From Gemmatimonadales bacterium (GTDB taxonomy: Bacteria; Gemmatimonadota; Gemmatimonadetes; Longimicrobiales; Gaopeijiaceae): DNA of 32,036 bases. The notes beneath the pieces are model-generated. The model had not been told where the DNA came from. It did no database searches and was given only the letters and a program-made list of their open reading frames with translations. The translations under genes were made by a program, and so were the position numbers. Below, in pieces: positions 9,663 through 16,855 of this stretch; the first letter of the stretch is position 1; every line of letters begins with the position of its first letter. The DNA lies in contig REBS01000182.1 in NCBI GenBank assembly GCA_007692605.1, positions 1 through 32,036 of the forward strand, read 5' to 3'.

Positions 9663-9664
9663 AG
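8135..9664 (+). CDS. SusD/RagB-like outer-membrane lipoprotein, copy 2
   Basis: This protein has the same 509 residues as copy 1, with the lipobox VPAC at Cys19 and the same A-rich AGGAAG leader. The coding DNA differs only at G9637 (synonymous) and in the TAG stop. It should form the lid of the SusC encoded just upstream. A strong hairpin (9771-9811) lies about 100 bp downstream and probably ends the transcript. Because the mature proteins of the two loci are identical over everything visible, the pairs are either a dosage duplication or are kept identical by recombination; specialised ligands are unlikely. Confidence 0.95.
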   Translation: MNKFKMLAVLALLAVVPACMEMDLENPNAPNAEEALANPGDVEALLATGFYRIWNGTQKTGMPFMISVAANEQSSSWGNFGMQDVGTVPRTAWDNSPTYGYRGSITSPWSNIYQSLSNMADGMFAIDVADVRFISSSGEDNTPRARAYARLSQGLGHGLLALMYDQAIIFDETIDLATAELTPRPYNEVMDAALAYLDDAIAIAGANTFTIPGGEDGWIHGRSLTNQELAQWAHSLKARFLANVARTPDDRAAVDWNQVLFHVERGVQAEVDGPEGDGNIWWSGLAWYPNNWRRMAYDAIGMSDTSGGYAAWKAQPWADRNAFAMETPDRRIASPDNPLRGSYIEDVRNFGGSCSVFPNDRGTYFQSCYHYVRYEYHQDTGARGQLPYFHKTEGDLLRAEAALRRGDLSAALGYINLSRVGHGEMQPLTTSNTTMDQAWDWLHYEFSVEMPFSFSMASFTANRGWGRLVCGTPHHFPVPGGELEQLELPNYTTGGSNPGTAVQPGCREM

Positions 9665-9770
9665 TGTTCCGGCAAGCCGATATGGCTCGGGATTGATCAC
9701 CGGGCCGTCCGGTGGGGAGAGTGAATCCCTGCCGGGCGGTCTGGCATCCGAGTCGACGGGACGGTAGAAT

Positions 9771-9811
9771 CAAGGGGGGTGGTTTCGGCGTCGGCCGGAC
9801 CGCCCCCCTTG
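9771..9811 (+). terminator. Strong stem-loop after susD copy 2
   Basis: The 13-base arm at 9771-9783 (CAAGGGGGGTGGT) pairs with 9799-9811 (ACCGCCCCCCTTG) with one G-T wobble and a 15-base loop. The following TTCGTT is only mildly T-rich. The position between two same-strand genes suggests it ends the susCD transcript. Confidence 0.6.
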
Positions 9812-9851
9812 TTCGTTGGGATCCATCTTTGTGGTCGAGGAGTGAAGGAAA

Positions 9852-10334
9852 ATGCGAAATCTATCGTGGGTACTGGCCGGTCTGCTGATCCTTGTGGTAC
9901 TCCCCGGCTGCGGTGGTGCCGGAGGGGGTGGTGGGTCGGTCTCGTGGGACGGAGGTATTGCGACCGCGAGCGATGCGGTCGAGGCTCCGCAGAAGATCCT
10001 GCTCGATAATCAGTATCAGATGGAGCGGACCCAGGGGCCTCCGAACATCTATCTTCTGACTCGCTGGCGGTCGCGCAGCCCACTTCCCGCTGAAGCGGAG
10101 CTCGGGATTGCCGAGGTTCGCACCCGCTTCATCGTCGAGGCTCGGCCGCGGAGCCGCAACCCGAGTGGGGCCGACCTGTACACGGTGCGGATTCGAGCTG
10201 AGAACGAGGGGCGGATGTCTGGAGAATCCGACTACGCCCCCGTGGAGATCACCTCGGATTTTCGGGAGTATGCCGGTCGGATCGCGAACGCAATTCGCGA
10301 CGAGATCGAGATGGGAACCCGGGTGATGGACTGA
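9852..10334 (+). CDS. Small predicted lipoprotein (160 aa), family not recognised
   Basis: A short N-terminal hydrophobic segment ends in VLPGC, so Cys20 is a likely lipidation site. A glycine run follows directly after the cysteine. The remaining 130 residues alternate beta-like and charged segments and end in a probable helix (about 140-157). An AG-rich stretch (GAGGAGTGAAGGAAA) directly before ATG 9852 serves as ribosome binding site. The gene appears monocistronic: a hairpin precedes it and the strong terminator 10397-10440 follows. I recognise no domain; envelope attachment is inferred from the lipobox only. Confidence 0.75.
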   Translation: MRNLSWVLAGLLILVVLPGCGGAGGGGGSVSWDGGIATASDAVEAPQKILLDNQYQMERTQGPPNIYLLTRWRSRSPLPAEAELGIAEVRTRFIVEARPRSRNPSGADLYTVRIRAENEGRMSGESDYAPVEITSDFREYAGRIANAIRDEIEMGTRVMD

Positions 10335-10396
10335 AGCCCGTCCCTTCACGCGAGCAGGGGAGCTGACACCGACGTCAGGCACACCTGAACGAAAAG

Positions 10397-10440
10397 ACAG
10401 CCCGACCGCCTTGTAACCTCAGGTGGCCGGGCTGTTTTTT
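10397..10440. terminator. Rho-independent terminator, probably bidirectional
   Basis: ACAGCCCG (10397-10404) pairs with CGGGCTGT (10428-10435). After one A/C mismatch a further five pairs form inside, and a run of six T (10435-10440) follows. On the other strand the stem is followed by CTTTTCG, so it may also stop transcripts of the small gene at 10464-10655, which converges on it. Confidence 0.9.
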
Positions 10441-10463
10441 CTCGAACACGAGGTTCGGATCGG

Positions 10464-10655
10464 TCAGACGAAGGTCAGACCACCGAATCCCGCTGGAACC
10501 TGCTGGCTGTCAAGGTAGGCGGCAGGATCCGGGTCGCTGGGCCCCTGTTCCTCCTCGGCATCGGGCCCCGTCGGACCCCGTATCTCGATACATCCTGAGA
10601 CTCCCGCTCCCAGGAAGAGGGCGAGGGCGAATGCGGAAAGAAGTCGCGTCTTCAT
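10464..10655 (-). CDS. Tiny predicted lipoprotein (63 aa)
   Basis: The chosen start is ATG 10655 (MKTRLLSAF), preceded by AGGAGG nine bases upstream. A longer reading starting further upstream lacks a signal peptide at its N-terminus. The signal is classical: KTR, a hydrophobic core and a lipobox VSGC with Cys21. The mature part is only about 42 residues, acidic and rich in Pro, Gly and Asp, with no cysteine beyond the lipobox and no recognisable fold. It is separated from the peptidase gene upstream by 172 bp, so it may have its own promoter. It shares the terminator at 10397-10440 with the gene converging from the left. Function unknown; small acidic lipoproteins of this kind are often poorly conserved. 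Confidence 0.65.
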   Translation of the reverse strand: MKTRLLSAFALALFLGAGVSGCIEIRGPTGPDAEEEQGPSDPDPAAYLDSQQVPAGFGGLTFV

Positions 10656-10827
10656 GATGTCTGTCCTCCTGCCTTGGGGTCGGGCCTCAATTGCAGTGCG
10701 TAACCGCGTACACCTGTGCAACGATTACTACCCGGAGATTATGACAAGGTGCCGTGCTCTGACCGCGCCAGCCGTGCTCTGGCCAGACGCGGTCGAGCTT
10801 CACAGGGCAAGGCCATCCCCCACCACC

Positions 10828-12615
10828 TTACTGGAGCTGAACGGTGGTGCGGTGCACCCCGCCCTTCATGCTCTCGTACTCGATCGTGGCGGAGCCGGAG
10901 CCGGTGACGATCCAGGTCACCGAGACGGTCGACAGCCCCAGGACCCCACTCTCGACCATGATCTCGCCCGGGGGACCATCGGCGATCGCGATCTCGTCGT
11001 TGAGCTGTCCCGAGGTGAATCCCCCCACCTGGGCTTCCAGGTTGTTCCCCGAGATCCGGAAGTAGTCGGGCTGGCCCACCCGGTTGATCTCGGCGGCCTC
11101 GATGCGTGTGGGGATCGCCCGGTGGTTGCGGATCTCGGCGGTCACCCGCCAGGTGTTCCCCGCGATCCGCTCCACGTTCGTCCGGTCGAACTCGAGCAGG
11201 GGCATCTCGTCGGCATGGAAGAGGGCGAACATCGCGTTGCGGTGGAGCATCTCCTGGATCATGAAGGGCACCGTGGTGCGCCCGAACCACTTGCTCCACC
11301 CTCCGATCTCGACCGTGCCGAGCTCCGCGTGCTCGTACTCCTCCCACTCGTGGAACCAGGCGCCCATCCCCAGACGATCGCTGAAGAAGAGTTGCTGCAT
11401 CTCGTCGGGGATCGGCCCATCGGAGTCCCAGTGGCCCTGGTAGAGCTGGTTCGTGGACCACAGCTCGTTGGTGAAGCCCATCACGCCCAGCGCATCGTGT
11501 GCCCAGTCGAGCGTACCGCCGTAGACCGTGTACAGGTCCGCCCAGACCGTCCAGTAGCGGTAGTAGGGGAGCATCAGCGCCCCCCGCTCTCCCAGGTAGT
11601 CGTAGGTGCGGACATCGCGGTTCGTGTACTCGCCGGTTCCCCGGTAGTACTGCGATCCCGGGCCCCGCAGGATCATCCCCCCGGCGTTGTGCCAGCTCTG
11701 CAGACCCGCAATGTTGGTCCGACTCATCAGGAAGTTCCCGACCGCCCGGGTCTCGGGGTGCGAGAAGGGATACCAGTGCGATCCCCCCTGGATATGCATG
11801 GGCTGCCAGTCGCCGGGGAAGTTGCGGTTCATGTCGTATCCGCCGATCCCGTCCTCGTTGCGGCGGCCGTCGCCGTCGAGGTCCTCGCCTTCGGATCCGA
11901 GCAGGGTGTAGTCTCCGCGCTGCCCGGGAGGGGCCACGATCATGAGCCGATCGTCGATCGGCGAGACCATGTGGGTGCCCTCACCCGGAGTGTACTTGCG
12001 CATCTGGAGGATCTCGTTGTTCCCCGTGAGGTCCTGGGGCGGATCCTCGCTCTCGCGGCCGTCGCCGTCGGAGTCGAAGGGTCGGGTGCCGGAGCGTGTC
12101 GGGCCTCCCTGGTCAAAGAAGACCTGACGGGCGTCGGGGTTCATCGTCGGGATCAGGTAGAACACCCGGTTGTCGACGATCTCGCGCACCTTCTCCATGT
12201 ACGGATAGTTCTCCATCAGGAACCAGATCATGTAGAGGGTGACCTCGGTCCCCTGGATCTCGTTGCCGTGGATGTTCGCGTCCGAATAGAAGGCGGGCTT
12301 TTCGGTGTGGTCGCCGGTCTCGGGATTGTTGACCGTCACCACCCAGATGTCCCGTCCCTCCCAGGACTGCCCGATGCTCTCCATGGTCAGGAACTGCGGG
12401 TAGGCGTCGACCAGCATCCGGAGCGCCTCGGTCATCTGGTCGTAGTCGTAGTACCGGTCCCAGCGAAGATTCACATTCGGCTCGCGGTCCGGCACCGAGA
12501 AGGGCTGGCCCGTGGCCGGATGCGCCCCGGCGAAGAGGATGATCGCCACCACCGCCGTGCAGATCAGTGCACGCGGAGAGGCCAGGTCACGAAGTCGCGA
12601 AGTCAGGTGCGTCAT
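10828..12615 (-). CDS. Secreted zinc carboxypeptidase, peptidase family M14 (595 aa)
   Basis: A Sec signal peptide (about 15-36, ending ATGQ) precedes an M14 catalytic domain. Metal ligands are visible as HGNE (His116, Glu119) and His309 in LQSWHNAGG. The substrate-binding Asn-Arg pair is Asn263-Arg264 in DMNRNF, and the catalytic glutamate is Glu384 in GFTNELW. Two DxDxDG-type loops (DSDGDG at 181-186 and DLDGDG at 245-250) look like calcium sites inserted near the active site. The C-terminal ~130 residues look like a beta domain. The enzyme should remove C-terminal residues from peptides in the periplasm or outside the cell. GAGGAG six bases before ATG 12615 sets the start and overlaps the stop of the upstream M14 gene (10-bp gap), so the two are cotranslated. 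Confidence 0.92.
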   Translation of the reverse strand: MTHLTSRLRDLASPRALICTAVVAIILFAGAHPATGQPFSVPDREPNVNLRWDRYYDYDQMTEALRMLVDAYPQFLTMESIGQSWEGRDIWVVTVNNPETGDHTEKPAFYSDANIHGNEIQGTEVTLYMIWFLMENYPYMEKVREIVDNRVFYLIPTMNPDARQVFFDQGGPTRSGTRPFDSDGDGRESEDPPQDLTGNNEILQMRKYTPGEGTHMVSPIDDRLMIVAPPGQRGDYTLLGSEGEDLDGDGRRNEDGIGGYDMNRNFPGDWQPMHIQGGSHWYPFSHPETRAVGNFLMSRTNIAGLQSWHNAGGMILRGPGSQYYRGTGEYTNRDVRTYDYLGERGALMLPYYRYWTVWADLYTVYGGTLDWAHDALGVMGFTNELWSTNQLYQGHWDSDGPIPDEMQQLFFSDRLGMGAWFHEWEEYEHAELGTVEIGGWSKWFGRTTVPFMIQEMLHRNAMFALFHADEMPLLEFDRTNVERIAGNTWRVTAEIRNHRAIPTRIEAAEINRVGQPDYFRISGNNLEAQVGGFTSGQLNDEIAIADGPPGEIMVESGVLGLSTVSVTWIVTGSGSATIEYESMKGGVHRTTVQLQ

Positions 12616-12625
12616 CGGATTCTCC

Positions 12626-14653
12626 TCAGCGCAGGGTCAGGGTGGTGGACTGCAGACCGCCCGCCCGTTCGGCGAACAGCTCCATTTCGACGTCGGTACC
12701 GGCAGGGGCCTGCACCAGCCAGCTGAAGGTGTGTCGAGCCCCCATCCCCTCGAGTCGCTGGATCTGCTGCTGAATGTTTCCGGTCAGCACCGTCATCCCG
12801 TCGGTCGGCATCAGTCGGACCGTGATCGGACGGTTGGTCCGGACCCGCGTGCCCATCTGGAACTGCGTGGGCATGTAGCGGTCGTTCTGGATCGTCGCGG
12901 TCACCATGAAGACGTTGTCGCCCCGGGGCTCGATCGTGGTCTCGACGACCTCGATCTCGGGGAGCTGGTGTCCGAGCCAGACCGCGAAGTCGGCGTGGCT
13001 GCGGGCCAGCTCGTCGACCATCTCCACCGGGGGGTTCACCCGGGCATTGGGCCGGAATCCTCCCACCTCGACCTCACCCAGTTCGGGATGGGTCGCCGCC
13101 GTCCAGTCGATGAAGCCGTCGACTCCCAATTCATCGAGGTAGGCGAGCCACTGGTGGTCCCGGGTGGCCCCGGACGGGCGGCGGGCGGTCGCCGGAGCCC
13201 CTCCTCCACCCACGCGGGTGCCGGTGAAGGAACTGCTCCCCATCGGCCCCAGCCCGAGCGAGCCGGACATCTCGCTTCCCGTCACCGATCCGGTCGCGGT
13301 GATCTCACCCATCTGGGGGACCTCACCCGAGAGGCGGAAGGACGAGCCTTCGCCGGTACCCTCGAGCTCCACCGCACCTCCGGGGCTGTCGAAGGAGCCG
13401 ATGAGGGTGGTTCCATCCCGCTCCAGCGTCAGGCTCGCATCCATCGCCTGGCCCTGCACCTCCATCTGGATCGCCCAGGAGCCCTCGATGCCGCTCGACG
13501 ATTCTCCGGCGCTGCCCGGGCCCGCGCCCGCACGGGCCCCGTCGCCGGGAAGGGTCCAGACCGGAGTGGTGAAGGAGGGAAGCCCGAGCTGGTAGTAGGC
13601 GAACTGCGCGAAGGAGCCGGCTTCCCCGTCCTCGCCGTCCCCGTCGAGCCCCGTGATCTCGCGAAACTGCTCCGAGATGTACTCGTAGAAGGGCCGGTCC
13701 TGGGCCAGGATGTTGGTGGGGATCGAGGGCGGTCCGGGCGCGACACCGTCCGGCACCTGCCGGCTCGTCGGAGGCACCGAGCGCAGGTTGTCGTAGGGCG
13801 AGAAGGTGATCACCGAGGCGATGTTGACCTGCTCGTACATCAGGTCCGCCAGCGCGCGGGTCTCGGGCTCGCTCACCTGGTGCGGCCCCACATGCGGCTG
13901 GTAGTAGAGGTACTCGTGGGGGAAATTCCGGTTCAGGTTCACCCCGTCGGAGCCCATGGGGACGTAGGCGTCGACATTTGCGGGGTCGATTCCCTCGATC
14001 ATGACCGAGTAGCCACCCCGCTCCGCCCGGGCGCGATTGGCCTCGCGCAGAAGCCGGGGCTCGTCGGGATCGACCATCAGGCTCCCGTCGGGGTCGGGCA
14101 CCCGCATCATGGTGACGAAGCCGTCGCCGGTCAGATCCGAGCCCAGCTCGGTGATGTTCATCCCGCCGAGATCAGGGTTGTCCGGGTGCGGCTTGAAGGG
14201 GAGCTCGTACCCGGGCATGCTCCAGTATCGCTCGGCACCGTCGGGGTTCAGGCGCGGGATGATGTACACGGTGCGCTCGTCGAGCAGACGGGTGACCTCC
14301 TCATCGGCTCCGTAGCCGGTCAGGAGGTGTTCGGCGGTGATCAGCGCGGTCGAGCTTCCCACCAGGTGGTTGGCCTCGAGGTTCGCGACGATCAGCAGCC
14401 CCGGTCGGCGGTCGAGCGCGTCGTCGCTCCCACTTCCCAGGGTAAGGAGCCACACGTCGCGACCTTCGGCGGTCTGTGCGAGGCTCCGGACCGAGGCCAG
14501 GTTGCCATGGCCTCCGACCAGCGACTGCACCGTCGAGGTGAGCTGTTCGTGGTTCAGGTACTCGTCGGTGGGAACGGTCTGCGCGGCCATCGGAGGCGGG
14601 GCGCCCCAGGAAAGGGCCACCGCGACCGAGAGGACGGCGATCGATTGTCGCAT
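12626..14653 (-). CDS. M14-like protein with degenerate active site and inserted beta domain (675 aa)
   Basis: The start at ATG 14653 (MRQSIAVLSV) puts a signal peptide at the N-terminus (cleavage near MAAQ); a start 26 codons upstream would bury it. The fold matches M14: Asn241-Arg242 (VNLNRNF) and LNPDG are kept. By eye against its neighbour, however, the zinc motif HxxE is ExxH (NLEANH, Glu93 and His96), the third ligand His is replaced near ITFSPYD (Ser285), and the catalytic Glu becomes Pro364 (FTTPVW). It is therefore probably catalytically dead or has a different metal use. Residues about 387-480 add a Gly/Ser-rich, repeated beta-strand domain resembling lipocalin-like beta domains. 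DLTGDG and GLDGDG loops recall the calcium-like loops of its neighbour. It is encoded 96 bp downstream of the antiporter operon and directly upstream of the intact M14 gene. Confidence 0.85.
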   Translation of the reverse strand: MRQSIAVLSVAVALSWGAPPPMAAQTVPTDEYLNHEQLTSTVQSLVGGHGNLASVRSLAQTAEGRDVWLLTLGSGSDDALDRRPGLLIVANLEANHLVGSSTALITAEHLLTGYGADEEVTRLLDERTVYIIPRLNPDGAERYWSMPGYELPFKPHPDNPDLGGMNITELGSDLTGDGFVTMMRVPDPDGSLMVDPDEPRLLREANRARAERGGYSVMIEGIDPANVDAYVPMGSDGVNLNRNFPHEYLYYQPHVGPHQVSEPETRALADLMYEQVNIASVITFSPYDNLRSVPPTSRQVPDGVAPGPPSIPTNILAQDRPFYEYISEQFREITGLDGDGEDGEAGSFAQFAYYQLGLPSFTTPVWTLPGDGARAGAGPGSAGESSSGIEGSWAIQMEVQGQAMDASLTLERDGTTLIGSFDSPGGAVELEGTGEGSSFRLSGEVPQMGEITATGSVTGSEMSGSLGLGPMGSSSFTGTRVGGGGAPATARRPSGATRDHQWLAYLDELGVDGFIDWTAATHPELGEVEVGGFRPNARVNPPVEMVDELARSHADFAVWLGHQLPEIEVVETTIEPRGDNVFMVTATIQNDRYMPTQFQMGTRVRTNRPITVRLMPTDGMTVLTGNIQQQIQRLEGMGARHTFSWLVQAPAGTDVEMELFAERAGGLQSTTLTLR

Positions 14654-14749
14654 CCGGCTCGACTCCAGCGTGTGATGGAGAGACTGTGGGTGAGAGACGG
14701 GCAAAGTGGGGCCCGCGAGCGGGTGAGGCAAGGGTGGCGTCCGCCGAGG

Positions 14750-16483
14750 TCAGCCCCGCAGCGAGACCACGACCAGGATGCCGACGATCGTCGCTGCCGA
14801 GATCAGGACCATCAGGGTCATCGGAACACGCAGTTCCGTCGAGGCCGATCGGTGGTCATCGGTCTGCGGGCCCGGGCGACCCGTCCGGGCCACCGAGACC
14901 GGATCGATGCCCAGGCGGGCCAGCGTCGACGCCGCTGCCCAGGACGTCCGCTCGCCCCAGGCGAAGACGCGCTGTACCGGCACCACCATGAAGCGCCACG
15001 CGGCGTCTTTCGAGACGCGATAGACCCAGTCGGTGTCGAGCTGGATCTTCGGCTTCGGCTTCAGGCGATCGACGATCAGGTAGAAGGCCAGCCCCGTGAA
15101 GAGGAGGATCTGGAACCCCTTCTTCAGCCCCTTCAGCTCGTACGGATCGAAGGTCACCTCGTAGGGCAGGATCCCGTACAGGGGCGCCGGCCACACGCCG
15201 AGCACGATGTTCATCCCGGCACCGATCCCCATGGCGGCGTACATGTTCCAGGGAATGGGCTTCACCGTCACCGGTGTATCGGGCTTCGATCCGAACCAGG
15301 TGAACCAGGGCAGCTTGAGCCCGACCGAGAGGAAGGTCCCGACCGAGGCCAGGTGCAGGAGGAGCACCACGGTGGGGGTGCCCGCGTACTCGGCTCCCGC
15401 GATCGTCATCGGCTTCGATATGAAGCCCGAGAAGAAAGGGGCCGACGAGATCGAGAGCGCCGCGACCATGTAGAACCAGAAGATCGCCGGGGTCTGCCGG
15501 AAGAGCCCTCCGAGCTCCGTCATCTTGCTGCGGCCGGTGGCGTAGATCAGCGCACCTGTGGCCATGAAGAGCAGGCCCTTGTACAGGATGTGAGTGTAGG
15601 CGTGCGAGGTCGCCCCGTTCAGGGCCAGCTCGGTGCCGATCCCGATGCCCGTGACCATGAAGCCGACCTGGCTCACGATGTGGTACGCCAGTACCCGGCG
15701 GATGTCGTTCGAGAGGATCGCGTAGGTGACCCCGTAGAGCGCCATCAGGAGCCCGGCCCAGATCAGGATCTCCCAGCCGGGGAATCCCCGCGCCATGGTG
15801 TAGACAGCCGTCTTGGTCGTGAAGGCCGAGAGGAAGACGCTCCCCGTGATCGTGCCGCGCGGGTACGCGTCGGCGATCCACGCGTGGAAGGGCACCACCG
15901 CGGCGTTCACCGCGAACCCACCCAGGATCAGCCAGGCGGGCCAGCCGGACTCGAAGGTGTTGAAGGCGAGGCTTCCCGTCTCCGAGATCTGCCAGAGGAT
16001 CCCTCCCAGGAGAAGAGAGCCCCCGAAGATGTGCACGAAGAGGTACCGCATCGCCGAGGCGTAGGACTCGTCGGTGCGCCGGGCCCAGACCAGGTAGGCC
16101 GAGGCGAACGCCATGATCTCCCAGAAGAAGATCAGGGTGAACAGGTCGCCGGCATAGACGGCGCCGAGCGCGCTTCCCGCGTAGAGGAGTGCGCTGGACT
16201 GCTGGCCCACATCCTTCAGGTGGATCGCGTAGATCCCCCCGATGAGGGTGACGAGCGCGAAGATCCAGCCGAAGACGTTCGCCAGCGGGTCGACCCGGAC
16301 GGGGGTCAGCTCGAAGGTGGCGAGCGTCCAGCTCGTGGTCATGCCCGGGGTGAACCCGCTGATGTGCAGGAGCGCCAGGATCGGGGCGGCCAGGAAGACC
16401 CAGCTCCGCGTGGCCTTCGGCACGAAGGGCAGGAGGACCGCGAACGCGATCAGGATCAGGCCGGGGGTGAAGGCTCCGAACAT
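14750..16483 (-). CDS. Third D-type antiporter subunit (NuoM/MrpD family, 577 aa)
   Basis: This polytopic protein has about 14 helices of the proton-channel family shared by complex I (NuoL/M/N) and Mrp antiporters. The helix-5 glutamate is present (Glu122 in FFWEIMAF) and so is the helix-8 lysine (Lys224 in FTTKTAVY). The position where the two sister subunits have the GVK lysine before PxHxW reads AVN (Asn193). The C-terminus is longer than in the sisters: an extra helix near 455-475, an amphipathic region and a last helix near 560-575. It starts three bases after the small membrane-protein gene and is the last antiporter gene. The missing lysine suggests a modified proton path; I believe this long subgroup carries it as a group trait, from memory only. 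Confidence 0.88.
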   Translation of the reverse strand: MFGAFTPGLILIAFAVLLPFVPKATRSWVFLAAPILALLHISGFTPGMTTSWTLATFELTPVRVDPLANVFGWIFALVTLIGGIYAIHLKDVGQQSSALLYAGSALGAVYAGDLFTLIFFWEIMAFASAYLVWARRTDESYASAMRYLFVHIFGGSLLLGGILWQISETGSLAFNTFESGWPAWLILGGFAVNAAVVPFHAWIADAYPRGTITGSVFLSAFTTKTAVYTMARGFPGWEILIWAGLLMALYGVTYAILSNDIRRVLAYHIVSQVGFMVTGIGIGTELALNGATSHAYTHILYKGLLFMATGALIYATGRSKMTELGGLFRQTPAIFWFYMVAALSISSAPFFSGFISKPMTIAGAEYAGTPTVVLLLHLASVGTFLSVGLKLPWFTWFGSKPDTPVTVKPIPWNMYAAMGIGAGMNIVLGVWPAPLYGILPYEVTFDPYELKGLKKGFQILLFTGLAFYLIVDRLKPKPKIQLDTDWVYRVSKDAAWRFMVVPVQRVFAWGERTSWAAASTLARLGIDPVSVARTGRPGPQTDDHRSASTELRVPMTLMVLISAATIVGILVVVSLRG

Positions 16484-16486
16484 GGC

Positions 16487-16855
16487 TCAGCCCTCCCCGC
16501 CGTTCGACGGTTCGGTCGGAGCTCCGGGCCTTCCGGACGTTTCCGCGGAAACGTCGGACGCGGTCCCGGTTGCCGGCGAGGAAGCCCGGGCATCGGCGCG
16601 GGCCGCGGGGCTCTGCGAGGTCCAGTCGCCCTCGGCGTCCTCGGGGCCGTAGAAGTCCTCGGGCCGATCGAGCGCGGGGCTGACGATCCCCTTCGCGACG
16701 AGCGAGAGGATGAAGCAGCCGAAGAGACCCATCAGGGCGAAGAAGAGCGGATAGTCCCAGACCTCGACGGGCGTGGTCCGGTCGCCCAGGAGCTCGAGCG
16801 AGAGGGCGCCGATGAGCGCGAGTCCGAAGAGTCGGTGCCAGATCGTCAGCTTCAT
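16487..16855 (-). CDS. Small membrane protein within the antiporter operon (122 aa), unrecognised
   Basis: ATG 16855 overlaps the stop of the upstream D-type subunit as ATGA, so it is translationally coupled. Two hydrophobic helices (about 7-24 and 36-58) are followed by a 60-residue hydrophilic tail rich in Ala, Ser, Pro, Glu and Asp, presumably disordered. It sits between the second and third D-type subunits with a three-base gap to the next gene. I recognise no Mrp or Mbh subunit in it. The tight packing suggests an accessory or linker subunit between the two channel proteins. A reading 284 codons longer in the same frame is a shadow over the upstream gene. Confidence 0.75.
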   Translation of the reverse strand: MKLTIWHRLFGLALIGALSLELLGDRTTPVEVWDYPLFFALMGLFGCFILSLVAKGIVSPALDRPEDFYGPEDAEGDWTSQSPAARADARASSPATGTASDVSAETSGRPGAPTEPSNGGEG

